Assembly: GCF_900142205.1 (NCBI RefSeq)
Contig: NZ_FRAA01000003.1
Coordinates: forward strand, 310,001-374,000
Direction of reading: 5' to 3'
Origin: Reichenbachiella agariperforans
GTDB lineage: Bacteria; Bacteroidota; Bacteroidia; Cytophagales; Cyclobacteriaceae
DNA: 64,000 nucleotides
Made by a program: the position numbers and the translations under genes. Below, one piece after another: positions 8,620 to 17,495 of this stretch. Position 1 is the stretch's first letter. Every line of letters begins with the position of its first letter. The notes beneath the pieces were generated by a model that saw only the letters and a program-made list of their open reading frames with translations, was not told where the DNA came from and did no database searches.

Positions 8620-9576
8620 TTATCCTTTTTTTATAGGGATTTGAAAATCATAGGTTACCTCACTTTTGACCGCCCCAATAAACAACCCTACGCCTCCATT
8701 GACATTGGTAACCGTAATAGGAACAAAATCCAAGCTCGTCAAATGATAGAAATCCAGATATATCGGTTCGGGGATTATCATCCGCTGTACCGCCGTTAGT
8801 TTTTTTTGCTCCATAGACAATTCCTCATTTGTCTTGATTACTACTACGCAGCTCACCTGAGTACGTATCTCGCTAAACCCTACATAATTCTCCCCTAAAT
8901 AGATTTTGTCATAGGAGGTATTGCTGTAGTAATCAGACACGACATCTGGACTATCCTGATACCTATAGTCTAAAAAAGATATATCCGTGGAGGCAACATC
9001 AAAATAAAGATACGCCTCAACCAATGGAATGATAGCCTGCCCCTTGGCTTCTCCCAACCATACACTACTATCTGCTCTTTCGTATTGATAAGTGCCATCC
9101 TCTAGTGTATCTACTATAATCTGTCGTTCGAGCCATATCATGTATTCTTCGACCAATACAGTATCCTCAAACGACACCTTTATCTCTCCAACATCTATAT
9201 CAGGAACCATGGCTGTCGCTCTAGCCGACCTATCACCATCTCTGACAGATATCGTAAATACGTCCCCTACCTGCACAGTATCATCCGATACTCCTTGGTA
9301 TTGGCCTTTGCCTACGGCTCTTGTGTCTACAGTATCGCCATTCCAAGTGAATACAATATCTGCATCATCAATAAAAAATGTGGCACTATCGAGTACAGTT
9401 ATACGCTCTCCGGGCAAGTTTACACTTTGCCCAATCGTGACGACAGGCAATGTTTCTCCACTAAAAAAAGTCGCTTCTACCTGCAAAACTGATCTTTCTC
9501 TGGAATCTACAATGGCCTCCTTTTCACATCCAGCCACTGCTATCACTACCAAAAACAATAATATTAGTCTACCCAT
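8620..9576 (-). CDS. DUF4249-type outer-membrane lipoprotein
   Basis: A 318-residue lipoprotein: hydrophobic signal and lipobox VAVAGC with the lipidated cysteine at residue 17. The body is beta-rich, with a short Ig-like N-terminal region (VLQVEATFFSGETLP.VTIGQS) typical of DUF4249 proteins. In Bacteroidota these are encoded beside TonB-dependent receptors with an N-terminal carboxypeptidase-regulatory domain, and here the start overlaps the receptor gene by 13 bases, which indicates translational coupling. It is presumably the surface partner of that receptor; the ligand is unknown. Confidence 0.8.
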   Translation of the reverse strand: MGRLILLFLVVIAVAGCEKEAIVDSRERSVLQVEATFFSGETLPVVTIGQSVNLPGERITVLDSATFFIDDADIVFTWNGDTVDTRAVGKGQYQGVSDDTVQVGDVFTISVRDGDRSARATAMVPDIDVGEIKVSFEDTVLVEEYMIWLERQIIVDTLEDGTYQYERADSSVWLGEAKGQAIIPLVEAYLYFDVASTDISFLDYRYQDSPDVVSDYYSNTSYDKIYLGENYVGFSEIRTQVSCVVVIKTNEELSMEQKKLTAVQRMIIPEPIYLDFYHLTSLDFVPITVTNVNGGVGLFIGAVKSEVTYDFQIPIKKG

Positions 9577-12077
9577 TTTTGATCCTTTCCTAGGCCGATT
9601 CTCAAGCTAATGACTGGCATGATCGGCATTTGACTGATGTATTTATTCTTTGAGGACGCTCTAAATGAGCCATTCGATAGGTTATCTAGCGACGTACCCT
9701 TTGTTATCGTCAGCACATTAAAGTGATTATAGACATTGATGACATTAAGAGAGATCTCGCTCTTTCTTTTAAACACCTTCCGGTCACGCCATATCAAGTT
9801 TAGATCCAAACGATGATAAGCAGGCAAGCGATAATTGTTTTGTTTTATAATCACCTGACTGTTTCCATGATAGTCCTCTATCCCCAAAGGATCACTCCTA
9901 TACAAGTAATACTGCGTCGAAAAAGTAAGCGGTTGACCAGATTTAAAATTAAACAACAGCCCTAGACTCCAGTGTTTGGCAAAATCCCAGTTCACAAAAG
10001 TCTGAATATCGTGACGCTTGTCCAGTCGCGAAGGAAAAGCCAAGCCTCCATTGATCTCATCGAACCGGTTGTAGGCCCAAGACAAGGTGTACCCCACCCA
10101 GCCTGTGACGTCCCCTATTTTTCGATTGAGGAGAAACTCTACCCCGTATGCCTCTCCCTCTCCGCTTATCGTTTCTTGAGTGAATTGGGGGATCAATCCA
10201 TCACCTTGTATTGCTCCAGCTTGCTGTTCCAAACTAAAATTGAGCAGCCCAGTTTGCAACTTGTAGTACCCTTCGATACTGAGTAACCCGACCTTTGGGA
10301 TCGTCACCCCCACCCCCAAGGTAGTAGCCTTGGACAGTGCTGGAGGACGTAGCTCGTTGCTCCAAAACCAACGATCTGCCGGAACTCGCATAAAATCCAA
10401 ACTCAAGGACTGTAGGTACTGGGTAAAATGACCATAGCCAGCACTCAGCATGAGTGATTTGTTAACGCGATACTCCATATTAACTCTGGGCATCAGGTGT
10501 AGATATTGACCTTGGGAGAAATACTGGAGCCTAACACCTGGGTAGATAGATAGCTTCCCCAACTCCAGTGCTGCACCAACATATCCACTTATTTCATGGC
10601 TATTGGTTACTGCTGTATCGCCGTTCATTTTATTCAGCATCAGCTCTATTGAGGGTGGTGGAGTATCCCAATAATCAGAACGATCACCAGTATAGCCGTA
10701 CTCCTGCTCCCTAAACACATTGCTCTCCGTAAACACATGGTACAGCCACTGTCCACCTGTCGATAGCGTGACTCTATCGCTCAGATAAAAAGTAAAATCC
10801 TGCTGAGCACCATAGTCGGTAAAGTACTGTTTGAAGTGTTGATCAAAGTATAATTCTGTAGTAATTTGACCATCCAAATTCTCATGTAGATAATTGAAAT
10901 CACCATAATAATATTGGTTATCTGCCTGATACCAACTAGTAAAAAGATGTGATACAGATTGGTAACGCTCCTTTTCAGTGATGAATTTGACCGAACCTGT
11001 GATATTTCTCCAGCCATAGTTCAAAATATTGTCACTATAGGGCTTAGACTCCTCTGAGGATAGGCTGTAAGATGTTTGAGTGTAGGTATTCTCCGCCTTT
11101 AGCTTATCATTGCCATAAAAGACACCTGTTTCTAAACGATGCTCTGCATTGAACTTGTGCACCAGTTTAAAATTGAAATCAAAAAAGTTGTATCGATTCT
11201 TATAACTATTGTCAGGAGTGGACAATATAGGATCAGAAACCCAAAAAACTGGATCCAAATAAGTTCGTCGCAGCGATAGCAGTACAGAGGTTTTTTGATT
11301 GATAGGTCTACCGTGGGAGAAAGAGGCACTCAGTGGACTAATCGTCAGATAGCCCGCACCATTTCTCGTGTCGCCCTTTTGCAACTCTATGTCCAACACA
11401 CTGCTCAACCGACTGCCATATTGTGCTGGAAAAACCCCTTTTGTCAACTCTACCCTTTCGATCGCCTCCGTATTGAAAGCACTGAACAGCCCAAACAAAT
11501 GCCATGGGTTATATACAGGAACACCATCGAGCAAAATCAAATTTTGATCGTTTCTTCCTCCTCGGACGAAAAAACCTCCGGTAAAATCAGTTTCCGTCTT
11601 GACTCCAGGCAGGTTTTGGATCATCCGGATTAGATCTGGCTCCCCCAATAATCTAGGGACATTGATCAAATTCAAGGCCGACACATCTATGGTACTCAAC
11701 TTGGCCTGCTGCATCTGCACCGATCGATAAGCCGACTCCTCTATAGTCACCCCATCTAACTCCTGAGTAGAAGCATCCAAAGCTATAACCACATCCTCGG
11801 TCAAGGGAAAAACAAGCGTTCGCACCACTGGATCAAATCCTAAAAAACTAACCCTACAGCTATATGTACCTTCTGGAAAGTCCCTAGTAGCTATATGACC
11901 ACTGATATTACTCACAACGCCCTTGCCTAAACTATCGACGTACAGTGCAGCACCATACAGCGGTGTATCATAGTCGTCATTGGACACAATGCGGAGACTA
12001 TGGTTGCCATGCTGAGCATCCGCGTGAAAGCAGTGACAACCTATCAGTACCACGATCACCAAAAATAACTTTCTCAA
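9564..12077 (-). CDS. TonB-dependent receptor with carboxypeptidase-regulatory-like N-terminal domain
   Basis: An 837-residue outer-membrane transporter. In order: signal peptide (about 1-22), a CarboxypepD_reg-like domain (about 27-105, GAALYVDSLGKGVVSNISGH), plug domain (about 115-235, with GGFFVRGGRNDQNLILLDG), and a 22-strand barrel up to the C-terminal VISLRIGLG. The start codon is TTG at 12077: it is the only possible common start between the upstream in-frame stop and the signal peptide. It lacks SusC marks and has no SusD neighbour; the DUF4249 partner overlaps its end. The ligand (iron complex, peptide or glycan) is not evident. Confidence 0.9.
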   Translation of the reverse strand: MRKLFLVIVVLIGCHCFHADAQHGNHSLRIVSNDDYDTPLYGAALYVDSLGKGVVSNISGHIATRDFPEGTYSCRVSFLGFDPVVRTLVFPLTEDVVIALDASTQELDGVTIEESAYRSVQMQQAKLSTIDVSALNLINVPRLLGEPDLIRMIQNLPGVKTETDFTGGFFVRGGRNDQNLILLDGVPVYNPWHLFGLFSAFNTEAIERVELTKGVFPAQYGSRLSSVLDIELQKGDTRNGAGYLTISPLSASFSHGRPINQKTSVLLSLRRTYLDPVFWVSDPILSTPDNSYKNRYNFFDFNFKLVHKFNAEHRLETGVFYGNDKLKAENTYTQTSYSLSSEESKPYSDNILNYGWRNITGSVKFITEKERYQSVSHLFTSWYQADNQYYYGDFNYLHENLDGQITTELYFDQHFKQYFTDYGAQQDFTFYLSDRVTLSTGGQWLYHVFTESNVFREQEYGYTGDRSDYWDTPPPSIELMLNKMNGDTAVTNSHEISGYVGAALELGKLSIYPGVRLQYFSQGQYLHLMPRVNMEYRVNKSLMLSAGYGHFTQYLQSLSLDFMRVPADRWFWSNELRPPALSKATTLGVGVTIPKVGLLSIEGYYKLQTGLLNFSLEQQAGAIQGDGLIPQFTQETISGEGEAYGVEFLLNRKIGDVTGWVGYTLSWAYNRFDEINGGLAFPSRLDKRHDIQTFVNWDFAKHWSLGLLFNFKSGQPLTFSTQYYLYRSDPLGIEDYHGNSQVIIKQNNYRLPAYHRLDLNLIWRDRKVFKRKSEISLNVINVYNHFNVLTITKGTSLDNLSNGSFRASSKNKYISQMPIMPVISLRIGLGKDQKWVD

Positions 12078-12113
12078 TTCAAGACAAAAAATTACAATAT
12101 CCCATTACTGTTA

Positions 12114-12527
12114 TCATTTGAGAGGCTTCAAAGTGAAATCAACACTACCAGTTGATCCATTTCCTATGGCACGTATAACCAATCTCAACTCTTCATTGGC
12201 AGGAGTAGGATCTACCTGATCCGGCAGTACAAAACGATAGATCAAAGTGTCCAATTTCTTATTTGAGTATAAGGTCTGAAAATCGTAATTGGTCACTTGC
12301 TCTTCTACACTGGGGTTAGCGATAAAAGAACCCAATGTCACTTCCACTCTATCTAACTTCCCTGCTGACACGCGAAGAAACAAAGGAACATACACTTCAT
12401 CACCTCCTTGAAAATCTCGTGACAAATACTCTAAAGATAAGGGGCCTACATACCCGTCAAAATATTCTTCATCCGAACATGAGACCAAAGTCACGAGGAT
12501 GAACAGAACCATTGATATTCTTTTCAT
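12114..12527 (-). CDS. Small lipoprotein, function unknown
   Basis: A 137-residue protein with signal peptide and lipobox LVTLVSC (Cys17) followed by acidic residues. The body looks like a single beta-sandwich (VPLFLRVSAGKLDRVEVTLGSF, DTLIYRFVLPD). No family recognised. It is 36 bases ahead of the TonB receptor on the same strand, so it is probably the first gene of that operon. A decayed gene of similar size and lipoprotein character lies directly upstream (12573-12871), so the two may have been tandem relatives. Confidence 0.7.
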   Translation of the reverse strand: MKRISMVLFILVTLVSCSDEEYFDGYVGPLSLEYLSRDFQGGDEVYVPLFLRVSAGKLDRVEVTLGSFIANPSVEEQVTNYDFQTLYSNKKLDTLIYRFVLPDQVDPTPANEELRLVIRAIGNGSTGSVDFTLKPLK

Positions 12528-12539
12528 TGTAAGTTTATT

Positions 12540-12574
12540 TAAAGGCCGTTTATTACTAAACGGCCTTATTTTTT
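12540..12574 (-). terminator. Hairpin terminator behind the decayed lipoprotein gene
   Basis: A perfect stem of about 11 bp, AAGGCCGTTTA / TAAACGGCCTT, with a 4-base loop lies at 12542-12567. It follows the minus-strand pseudogene stop directly; the T-rich tail is better on the plus strand (ATTTTTT), so it may act in both directions. It separates the remnant from the lipoprotein gene at 12527. Confidence 0.65.
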
Positions 12575-12871
12575 AGATGAAATTTTCTAGCGTAAAGTTT
12601 AATCTAGCACCTCTCTTCTCTACCGTGATCTCCTGTGTCCCCCATACCATTCTGCACGTTCACTTAGACTCTTGGGTGGGTATGTAGGTATAAAACGCAG
12701 CTTTATCAAGCAAACCATCTATATGATGCTACCAGTAGGTTCATAATTATCTAGATCCAGAGGTCTTTCCATCCCATACTGGACTATGTCCATCTGAGAA
12801 TCTGGCGCCACTCTTTCTTCACAGGAAAATTGAATGAATAGAATTGCTACGAGTGCAGCCACCTTGCTTAT
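12573..12871 (-). pseudogene. Decayed lipoprotein gene
   Basis: Read on the minus strand, a lipoprotein signal is clear from about 12871: SKVAALVAILFIQFSC followed by EERVAPDS, running to NYEPTGSI. This frame ends at a TAG at 12719-12721. One frame over, coding-like sequence continues (GLLDKAAFYTYIPTQESK), meets an in-frame TGA at 12660-12662, and goes on to a natural end (GARLNFTLENFI, TAA at 12573-12575) just before the hairpin. No ATG precedes the signal; ATA stands where a start would be expected. One frameshift, one stop and a lost start indicate a recent pseudogene of roughly 95-100 codons. Confidence 0.65.
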
Positions 12872-13222
12872 ACCTTGTATAAGGTGGGTTGGTAGTTGGT
12901 TTTTAAAATAAGCATTTATTAAAAGTTACAGGTTGATATCCCTTACTAGAAGGGTAACTTTTGGGTTAGTTATTGGTTTCTCAAAATGCTGGCACGATGA
13001 TAAACACTTGATTCCACATATACAAGAGCCGTACGCACAAAGCCTTATCGCTCCCCTGCCTCTCTCCCCTTTAAAAATCCAACTAGCACACATCAATGGA
13101 AGAATAAATCCTTTGGCAAAGTCGTGGATCTATTCGATGTCTTTGTACTGAATTAGCACCAGCCAGTTGTCCAGTTCCCTTAAAAGATTGTATTTTTAGG
13201 TTATACATAAAACCCTAAAACT
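12872..13222. promoter_or_regulatory. 350-bp gap holding a weak promoter for the pterin dehydratase operon
   Basis: No convincing gene is seen here. Close to the downstream gene, GTTG at 13166-13169 and TATTTTTA at 13191-13198 are separated by 21 bases, one mismatch from the Bacteroidota -7 consensus TAnnTTTG. A 72-codon plus-strand frame at 12933-13151 has no protein-like features. Confidence 0.35.
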
Positions 13223-13450
13223 ATGTGGTACGAAGAAGACAACAAACTCGTCAAAATATTCACTTTCAAAAACTTCACGGAGGCTTTTGGCTTCATGACC
13301 AAAGTCGCTATCGTTGCAGAAAAAATGGAGCATCACCCAGAGTGGTCCAATGTATACAACAAAGTGACCATCCAACTCTGTACGCACGATGCGGGCAGCA
13401 CCATCACCGACAAAGACAAAGCGCTAGCAGACGCTATCGATCAATTATAA
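13223..13450 (+). CDS. 4a-hydroxytetrahydrobiopterin dehydratase (PCD/DCoH family)
   Basis: A 75-residue cytoplasmic enzyme of the PhhB/DCoH family, which dehydrates pterin-4a-carbinolamine to regenerate the pterin cofactor of aromatic amino acid hydroxylases. The signature [16 protein letters not shown] with the catalytic HHP is intact, and [12 protein letters not shown] follows as usual. It is slightly short for the family (about 75-110), which is common in Bacteroidota. Six bases separate it from rsmI, so both are probably on one transcript. No aromatic hydroxylase is visible nearby. Confidence 0.92.
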   Translation: MWYEEDNKLVKIFTFKNFTEAFGFMTKVAIVAEKMEHHPEWSNVYNKVTIQLCTHDAGSTITDKDKALADAIDQL

Positions 13451-13455
13451 TAACT

Positions 13456-14133
13456 ATGAACTTCGATTCCTCCCTTTATTTGGTCCCTACGCCGATTGGC
13501 AACCTACAGGACATCACCCTCCGTGCGCTCGAAACACTCAAAACGGTCGATGTAATTCTGGCCGAAGACACGAGAACTAGTGGAGTTCTTTTGAAGCATT
13601 TTGAGATCAAAAAGCCACTCAAAAGCTACCACATTCACAATGAGCACAACATGCTACAGCAGCTCACCGATGCGATGAAGAATGGACAAAAGATGGCTTT
13701 AATCTCTGATGCGGGTACACCTGCTATCAGTGATCCTGGTTTTCTACTTGTGCGAGCTTGCATCCAAGAGGATCTGCGCGTAGAGTGCCTACCTGGCCCG
13801 ACGGCTTTCGTGCCAGCGTTGGTCAATTCTGGATTGCCCGCTGATCGCTTTGTATTCGAAGGCTTTTTACCACAGAAGAAAGGACGGAAAACGAGACTGG
13901 ATGCATTGGCAGAGGAGACCCGTACGATGATATTTTATGAATCTCCTCACCGTATCGTCAAAGCACTGGGCCAATTGGCCGAAGTATTGGGCGCTGATCG
14001 TCAGGCATCGGTCAGCAGAGAGATCACCAAAATCCACGAAGAAACTGTCCGAGGGACGCTAACTGAGATCATGGAACACTTTGGAGAGAAAAAAGTAAAA
14101 GGAGAAATCGTCATCGTCGTAGCAGGAAAATGA
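13456..14133 (+). CDS. rsmI: 16S rRNA (cytidine-1402-2'-O)-methyltransferase
   Basis: RsmI methylates the 2'-OH of C1402 in the decoding centre of 16S rRNA using SAM. The frame is open from 13225, but the ATG at 13456 is the real start: it gives the standard N-terminus SLYLVPTPIGNLQDITLRAL and avoids overlap with the pterin dehydratase. The 225 residues show AEDTRTSG, ISDAGTPAISDPG and the LPGPTAFVPALVNSGLP cofactor region, then FYESPHRI. The tail of about 40 residues found in some proteobacterial homologues is absent, as is usual in Bacteroidota. The stop overlaps the next start by 4 bases. Confidence 0.95.
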   Translation: MNFDSSLYLVPTPIGNLQDITLRALETLKTVDVILAEDTRTSGVLLKHFEIKKPLKSYHIHNEHNMLQQLTDAMKNGQKMALISDAGTPAISDPGFLLVRACIQEDLRVECLPGPTAFVPALVNSGLPADRFVFEGFLPQKKGRKTRLDALAEETRTMIFYESPHRIVKALGQLAEVLGADRQASVSREITKIHEETVRGTLTEIMEHFGEKKVKGEIVIVVAGK

Positions 14134-14915
14134 ATCTAAAACACATCACCCAAGAAGTAGTCAAGCTATCCATCGCCACAGGTGCCTTTATCAAAAAAGA
14201 AGGTGAGAGCTTTGACACCTCCAAAATCGAAGAAAAAGGCAAAAATGATTTGGTATCCTATGTAGATAAGGAAGCCGAAAAAATGATCGTTACGGGTCTC
14301 AAGGACATTCTACCAGATGCTGGTTTTATCACCGAAGAAAACACCATAGAAGAGGACGATCGAGAACTCAAATGGATCATAGACCCGCTAGATGGCACGA
14401 CCAACTTCATTCATGGATTGCCTTGTTACTCTACCAGTATCGCACTTGCACGAGGCGAAGAGTTGCTGATTGGTGTGGTTTATGACATAGGTCAGGGAGA
14501 ATGTTTTCATGCCTACCAGGGTGGCGGTGCATACCAAGACGGTCAGCCCATACAGGTCTCCCCTACTAATCTGATCGCTAATAGCTTGATTGCTACAGGC
14601 TTTCCCTATTACAATTTTGAAAAAATGGATAGCTATATCAGCATCTTGCGCCACTTGATGCAAGAGTCACATGGTCTGCGACGAATGGGTAGTGCTGCGA
14701 TAGATTTGGTGTACACAGCCATCGGTCGATACGAAGCATTTTTTGAGTACAACCTAAACTCCTACGATGTAGCCGCAGGAGCACTAATTGTACAAGAAGC
14801 GGGAGGTCAAGTCACGAACTTCGCTGGAGGAAAAGACTTTCTGTTCAAGAGGGAAATAGTCGCCACTGGACACATCCATAACGAACTATTGGCCGTTATC
14901 AATAAAAACTGGTAG
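14130..14915 (+). CDS. Inositol monophosphatase family protein
   Basis: A 261-residue Mg-dependent, Li-sensitive-type phosphatase of the IMPase/SuhB/CysQ superfamily. Metal-binding motifs are complete: EEN at 69-71, DPLDGT at 85-90 and SYDVAAG near residue 210. Family members hydrolyse inositol 1-phosphate, 3'-phosphoadenosine compounds or sugar phosphates; the sequence alone does not settle which. ATGA overlap with rsmI indicates translational coupling, and the FeoB-associated micro-gene follows 7 bases later. Confidence 0.9.
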   Translation: MNLKHITQEVVKLSIATGAFIKKEGESFDTSKIEEKGKNDLVSYVDKEAEKMIVTGLKDILPDAGFITEENTIEEDDRELKWIIDPLDGTTNFIHGLPCYSTSIALARGEELLIGVVYDIGQGECFHAYQGGGAYQDGQPIQVSPTNLIANSLIATGFPYYNFEKMDSYISILRHLMQESHGLRRMGSAAIDLVYTAIGRYEAFFEYNLNSYDVAAGALIVQEAGGQVTNFAGGKDFLFKREIVATGHIHNELLAVINKNW

Positions 14916-14922
14916 TACTATT

Positions 14923-15069
14923 ATGATCCAAAATCTCATCGTTCTGGCTTTATTCTTAGGAGCTCTTTGGTTTCTGGTCAAGAAGTTCATTCTCAAATCA
15001 GATGCATCTGCTGGGTGTGCAGGAGGCTGTGACAAATGTGACACGGCACAGAACAAACAAAGCACTTGA
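14923..15069 (+). CDS. FeoB-associated Cys-rich membrane micro-protein
   Basis: A 48-residue protein: one transmembrane helix (MIQNLIVLALFLGALWFLV), a basic turn, and a short tail with a CAGGCDKC cysteine cluster. Length, topology and cluster fit the FeoB-associated Cys-rich family, usually found near ferrous iron transporter genes. No feoA or feoB is visible here, so the link to iron is by family only. It sits 7 bases after the inositol phosphatase and 55 before the iron-sulfur reductase, which would fit a role in iron or Fe-S handling; this is inference. Confidence 0.75.
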   Translation: MIQNLIVLALFLGALWFLVKKFILKSDASAGCAGGCDKCDTAQNKQST

Positions 15070-15124
15070 TTTCTAGCATTCCGTGCTTACTTTTGCCCTA
15101 TCTATATCACCATAACAAATACGC

Positions 15125-16210
15125 ATGTTCGGTTTATTCAAGAAGAAAACAAAAAGTACTATAGATTCGACGAATCTTCAACTCACGATCAAAGAAGTCG
15201 TGAAAGAAACCAAAGACGCAGTGAGCGTCGTTTTTGAAGAACCTGCTTCTGGTGCTATCCAATATCAACCTGGACAATACCTCACATTGATATCAACTAT
15301 AGATGGTAAAAAAATCCGTAGAGCCTATTCGCTATCCAGTAGCTCCGCGTACAACGAATCCCCTACCGTCACGATCAAACGTGTAGAAGGTGGACGCATG
15401 TCCAACCACGTCAGTGACACATTCAAAGCAGGTGACACCATAGAGGTCATGGCACCTATGGGCAGTTTTGTGATTGAAATCAAACCAGAAGGCAAAAAGC
15501 ATTTGTTCCTATTCGGAGGAGGTAGCGGTATCACGCCTTTGATGTCTATCGCCAAAACAACCTTAAAACTCGAACCGAACAGCAAAGTAACCCTACTCTA
15601 CGCCAATAGAGATGAGGAAAGCATTATTTTTAAATCCAAACTCGAAGCACTAAAAGCGGAGCATGGAGACCGACTACAGGTCATTCACTGCCTAGAGACT
15701 GCACCTACTGACTGGAGCGGATACAGTGGATACCTAACCAAGGACATCATCAAAGAAGTCCTAGACAAGTCACAGGATGAGCAATACACCAATGTCCAAT
15801 ACATGACCTGCGGACCAGAGCCTATGATGAATATCGTATTGGAATCATTGGAAGGACTCAATATCCCTCAAGAGATCATACACAAGGAGAGTTTCACACC
15901 AGCTAGTGCTACTGAGGTGGTGATCGATGACTCTGCGGACAAACTCGTCACCATCAATCTAGACGGTGAGTCACACCAAGTGATGGTTCCTAACTCTAAG
16001 TCTATCTTAGAAGCAGGACTAGATGACGGGATAGACATGCCATATTCATGTCAAAGTGGACTATGTACTGCCTGTAGAGGGAAATTAGTCAAAGGGGAGA
16101 TTGATAAAGGTAATGCAGATGGTCTGACTGATAGTGAAAAAGAAGAAGGATACGTCCTGCTATGTGTCAGCCATGCCAAATCCAACGATATAGAAGTAAC
16201 GATAGGCTAG
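15125..16210 (+). CDS. FAD- and 2Fe-2S-containing ferredoxin--NAD(P)H reductase family protein
   Basis: A 361-residue cytoplasmic flavoprotein of the phenylacetyl-CoA oxygenase reductase (PaaK/PaaE)-like class. Order: FAD-binding barrel (about 18-115, RAYSLSS flavin motif), NAD(P)-binding domain (about 122-250, LFGGGSGITPLMS and MTCGPEPMM), and a plant-type 2Fe-2S ferredoxin domain (about 275-361, CQSGLCTACRG and a fourth cysteine in YVLLCVSHA). All four cluster cysteines are present. It hands electrons from NAD(P)H to a partner oxygenase or desaturase; no partner is adjacent, so the acceptor is open. It ends in a 4-base overlap with the convergent TPR gene. Confidence 0.9.
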   Translation: MFGLFKKKTKSTIDSTNLQLTIKEVVKETKDAVSVVFEEPASGAIQYQPGQYLTLISTIDGKKIRRAYSLSSSSAYNESPTVTIKRVEGGRMSNHVSDTFKAGDTIEVMAPMGSFVIEIKPEGKKHLFLFGGGSGITPLMSIAKTTLKLEPNSKVTLLYANRDEESIIFKSKLEALKAEHGDRLQVIHCLETAPTDWSGYSGYLTKDIIKEVLDKSQDEQYTNVQYMTCGPEPMMNIVLESLEGLNIPQEIIHKESFTPASATEVVIDDSADKLVTINLDGESHQVMVPNSKSILEAGLDDGIDMPYSCQSGLCTACRGKLVKGEIDKGNADGLTDSEKEEGYVLLCVSHAKSNDIEVTIG

Positions 16211-17214
16211 CCTGCTACAGCGGTATGGTTCGCTAACTCTACCTCGGCTGCCAGATACCCGAAAGCCTGCCAATACGGGCTTTCCATCATCTTCTCGAAT
16301 ACCTCTATCGCTTGTTCGGGCTTGCCGTGATTGTAATACCAATTACCCACACCATAGCCCAGAGTGAGCTGAGAGATTTCGCCATCGGTATCTTGAACAT
16401 TATAGATTTTTTCGGGTTCATATAACCCCTTGTACATCAGCAGCAGTTGATGATAACTCTCATTGTCCACAATGTTCATCTTCGGGGTAATAGGTTCTAG
16501 CAACCTTTCTGCAGCGGGAGTATTCCCTATTTTCTGATACGTCATATACAACCAATGCGTCGCTGAGACGAGCATATCATGGTTATCCGCCACTAACATG
16601 CATTTCTTATAAGCCGAGACCGCCTTATCAAAGTTTCCTTTGATGTAATATGCTAAACCCAAGTGATACCAGATATTGAACTGAACAGAACTGCGCGGGA
16701 TATTTCTTTCGTTTTGCACCACATCATCTTCCATGATAGTCGGTAAATCCCGGACATAAAATACGGCCTTCTCGAGATCATCTATCGCATGGTCTATATC
16801 ACGAACGGTTAGATATCGGTGACCTCTATGCCGATATAAGTCGTAAGACTCTGGGAACTTAGACAAACCCGCAGTGTACACTTGGATCGACTCGTGGTAT
16901 CGGTACAGGTAAGACAACCGACGACCATACCAGTATATCATTGGCAGACTATCTGGATAACTCAGATAGTTTTGATAGGCTTCTTCTAATTCATTTTCTC
17001 GTTTCATGAGAGACCATCGATCGAGTTCAGGACTGAGTAGCCTTTTACCCGTCAGGGAAGTATAGCCTTGGTCTTGTTGCGCAGCTAGGCCAGTCACCAT
17101 ATTATCTACTGACACACTATCTATTTCATGGTCGCTAGAGCTCGTACTCTCAATCTTCAAACAAGACTGTAAGAACAGCATAGCCAGTACCAGAAATAAA
17201 CAAGTGCTTCTCAT
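16207..17214 (-). CDS. TPR-repeat lipoprotein
   Basis: A 335-residue protein with signal peptide and lipobox FLQSC (Cys18). The body is alpha-helical with tetratricopeptide-like units: YLYRYHESIQVYTAGLSKFPES, LYRHRGHRYLTVRDIDHAIDDL, and a clear one with WYHLGLAYYIKGNFDKAVSAY. TPR lipoproteins serve as scaffolds at the cell envelope; no specific partner is indicated. It is a single gene, facing a 280-bp AT-rich region shared with the divergent gene at 17496 in which no promoter consensus was recognised. Confidence 0.8.
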   Translation of the reverse strand: MRSTCLFLVLAMLFLQSCLKIESTSSSDHEIDSVSVDNMVTGLAAQQDQGYTSLTGKRLLSPELDRWSLMKRENELEEAYQNYLSYPDSLPMIYWYGRRLSYLYRYHESIQVYTAGLSKFPESYDLYRHRGHRYLTVRDIDHAIDDLEKAVFYVRDLPTIMEDDVVQNERNIPRSSVQFNIWYHLGLAYYIKGNFDKAVSAYKKCMLVADNHDMLVSATHWLYMTYQKIGNTPAAERLLEPITPKMNIVDNESYHQLLLMYKGLYEPEKIYNVQDTDGEISQLTLGYGVGNWYYNHGKPEQAIEVFEKMMESPYWQAFGYLAAEVELANHTAVAG

Positions 17215-17495
17215 AAAATAAAATTATTCAATTGTTGATGGATTCTTTACCAAAAGATACTCTTTCAATTTATCAATAACGTAAGGATATTGAAGATATA
17301 GTATCAAAAACAAGGCATGAATACAACTAATCTAGCAGAATTCAAGGATTCTTTACGACAGATTCAAAAAGTGTGCCTTTATTTAAAATAGTTAAACTAC
17401 TTTTTCAAACAATGGTTCTCCAATAACGCATTCTCCTCTATATTTATTAGAATAAATAGCATACAAATTTTAAAATCAACTGAAAAACGAATACC

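Noticed and set aside
12542-12567. REP element at the 12.5 kb hairpin
   Set aside because: The arms (AAGGCCGTTTA) do not resemble the REP arms and the position right after a gene end fits a terminator.
12933-13151. 72-codon plus-strand gene
   Set aside because: It has no protein-like pattern and no promoter; the neighbouring pseudogene and promoter explain the region better.
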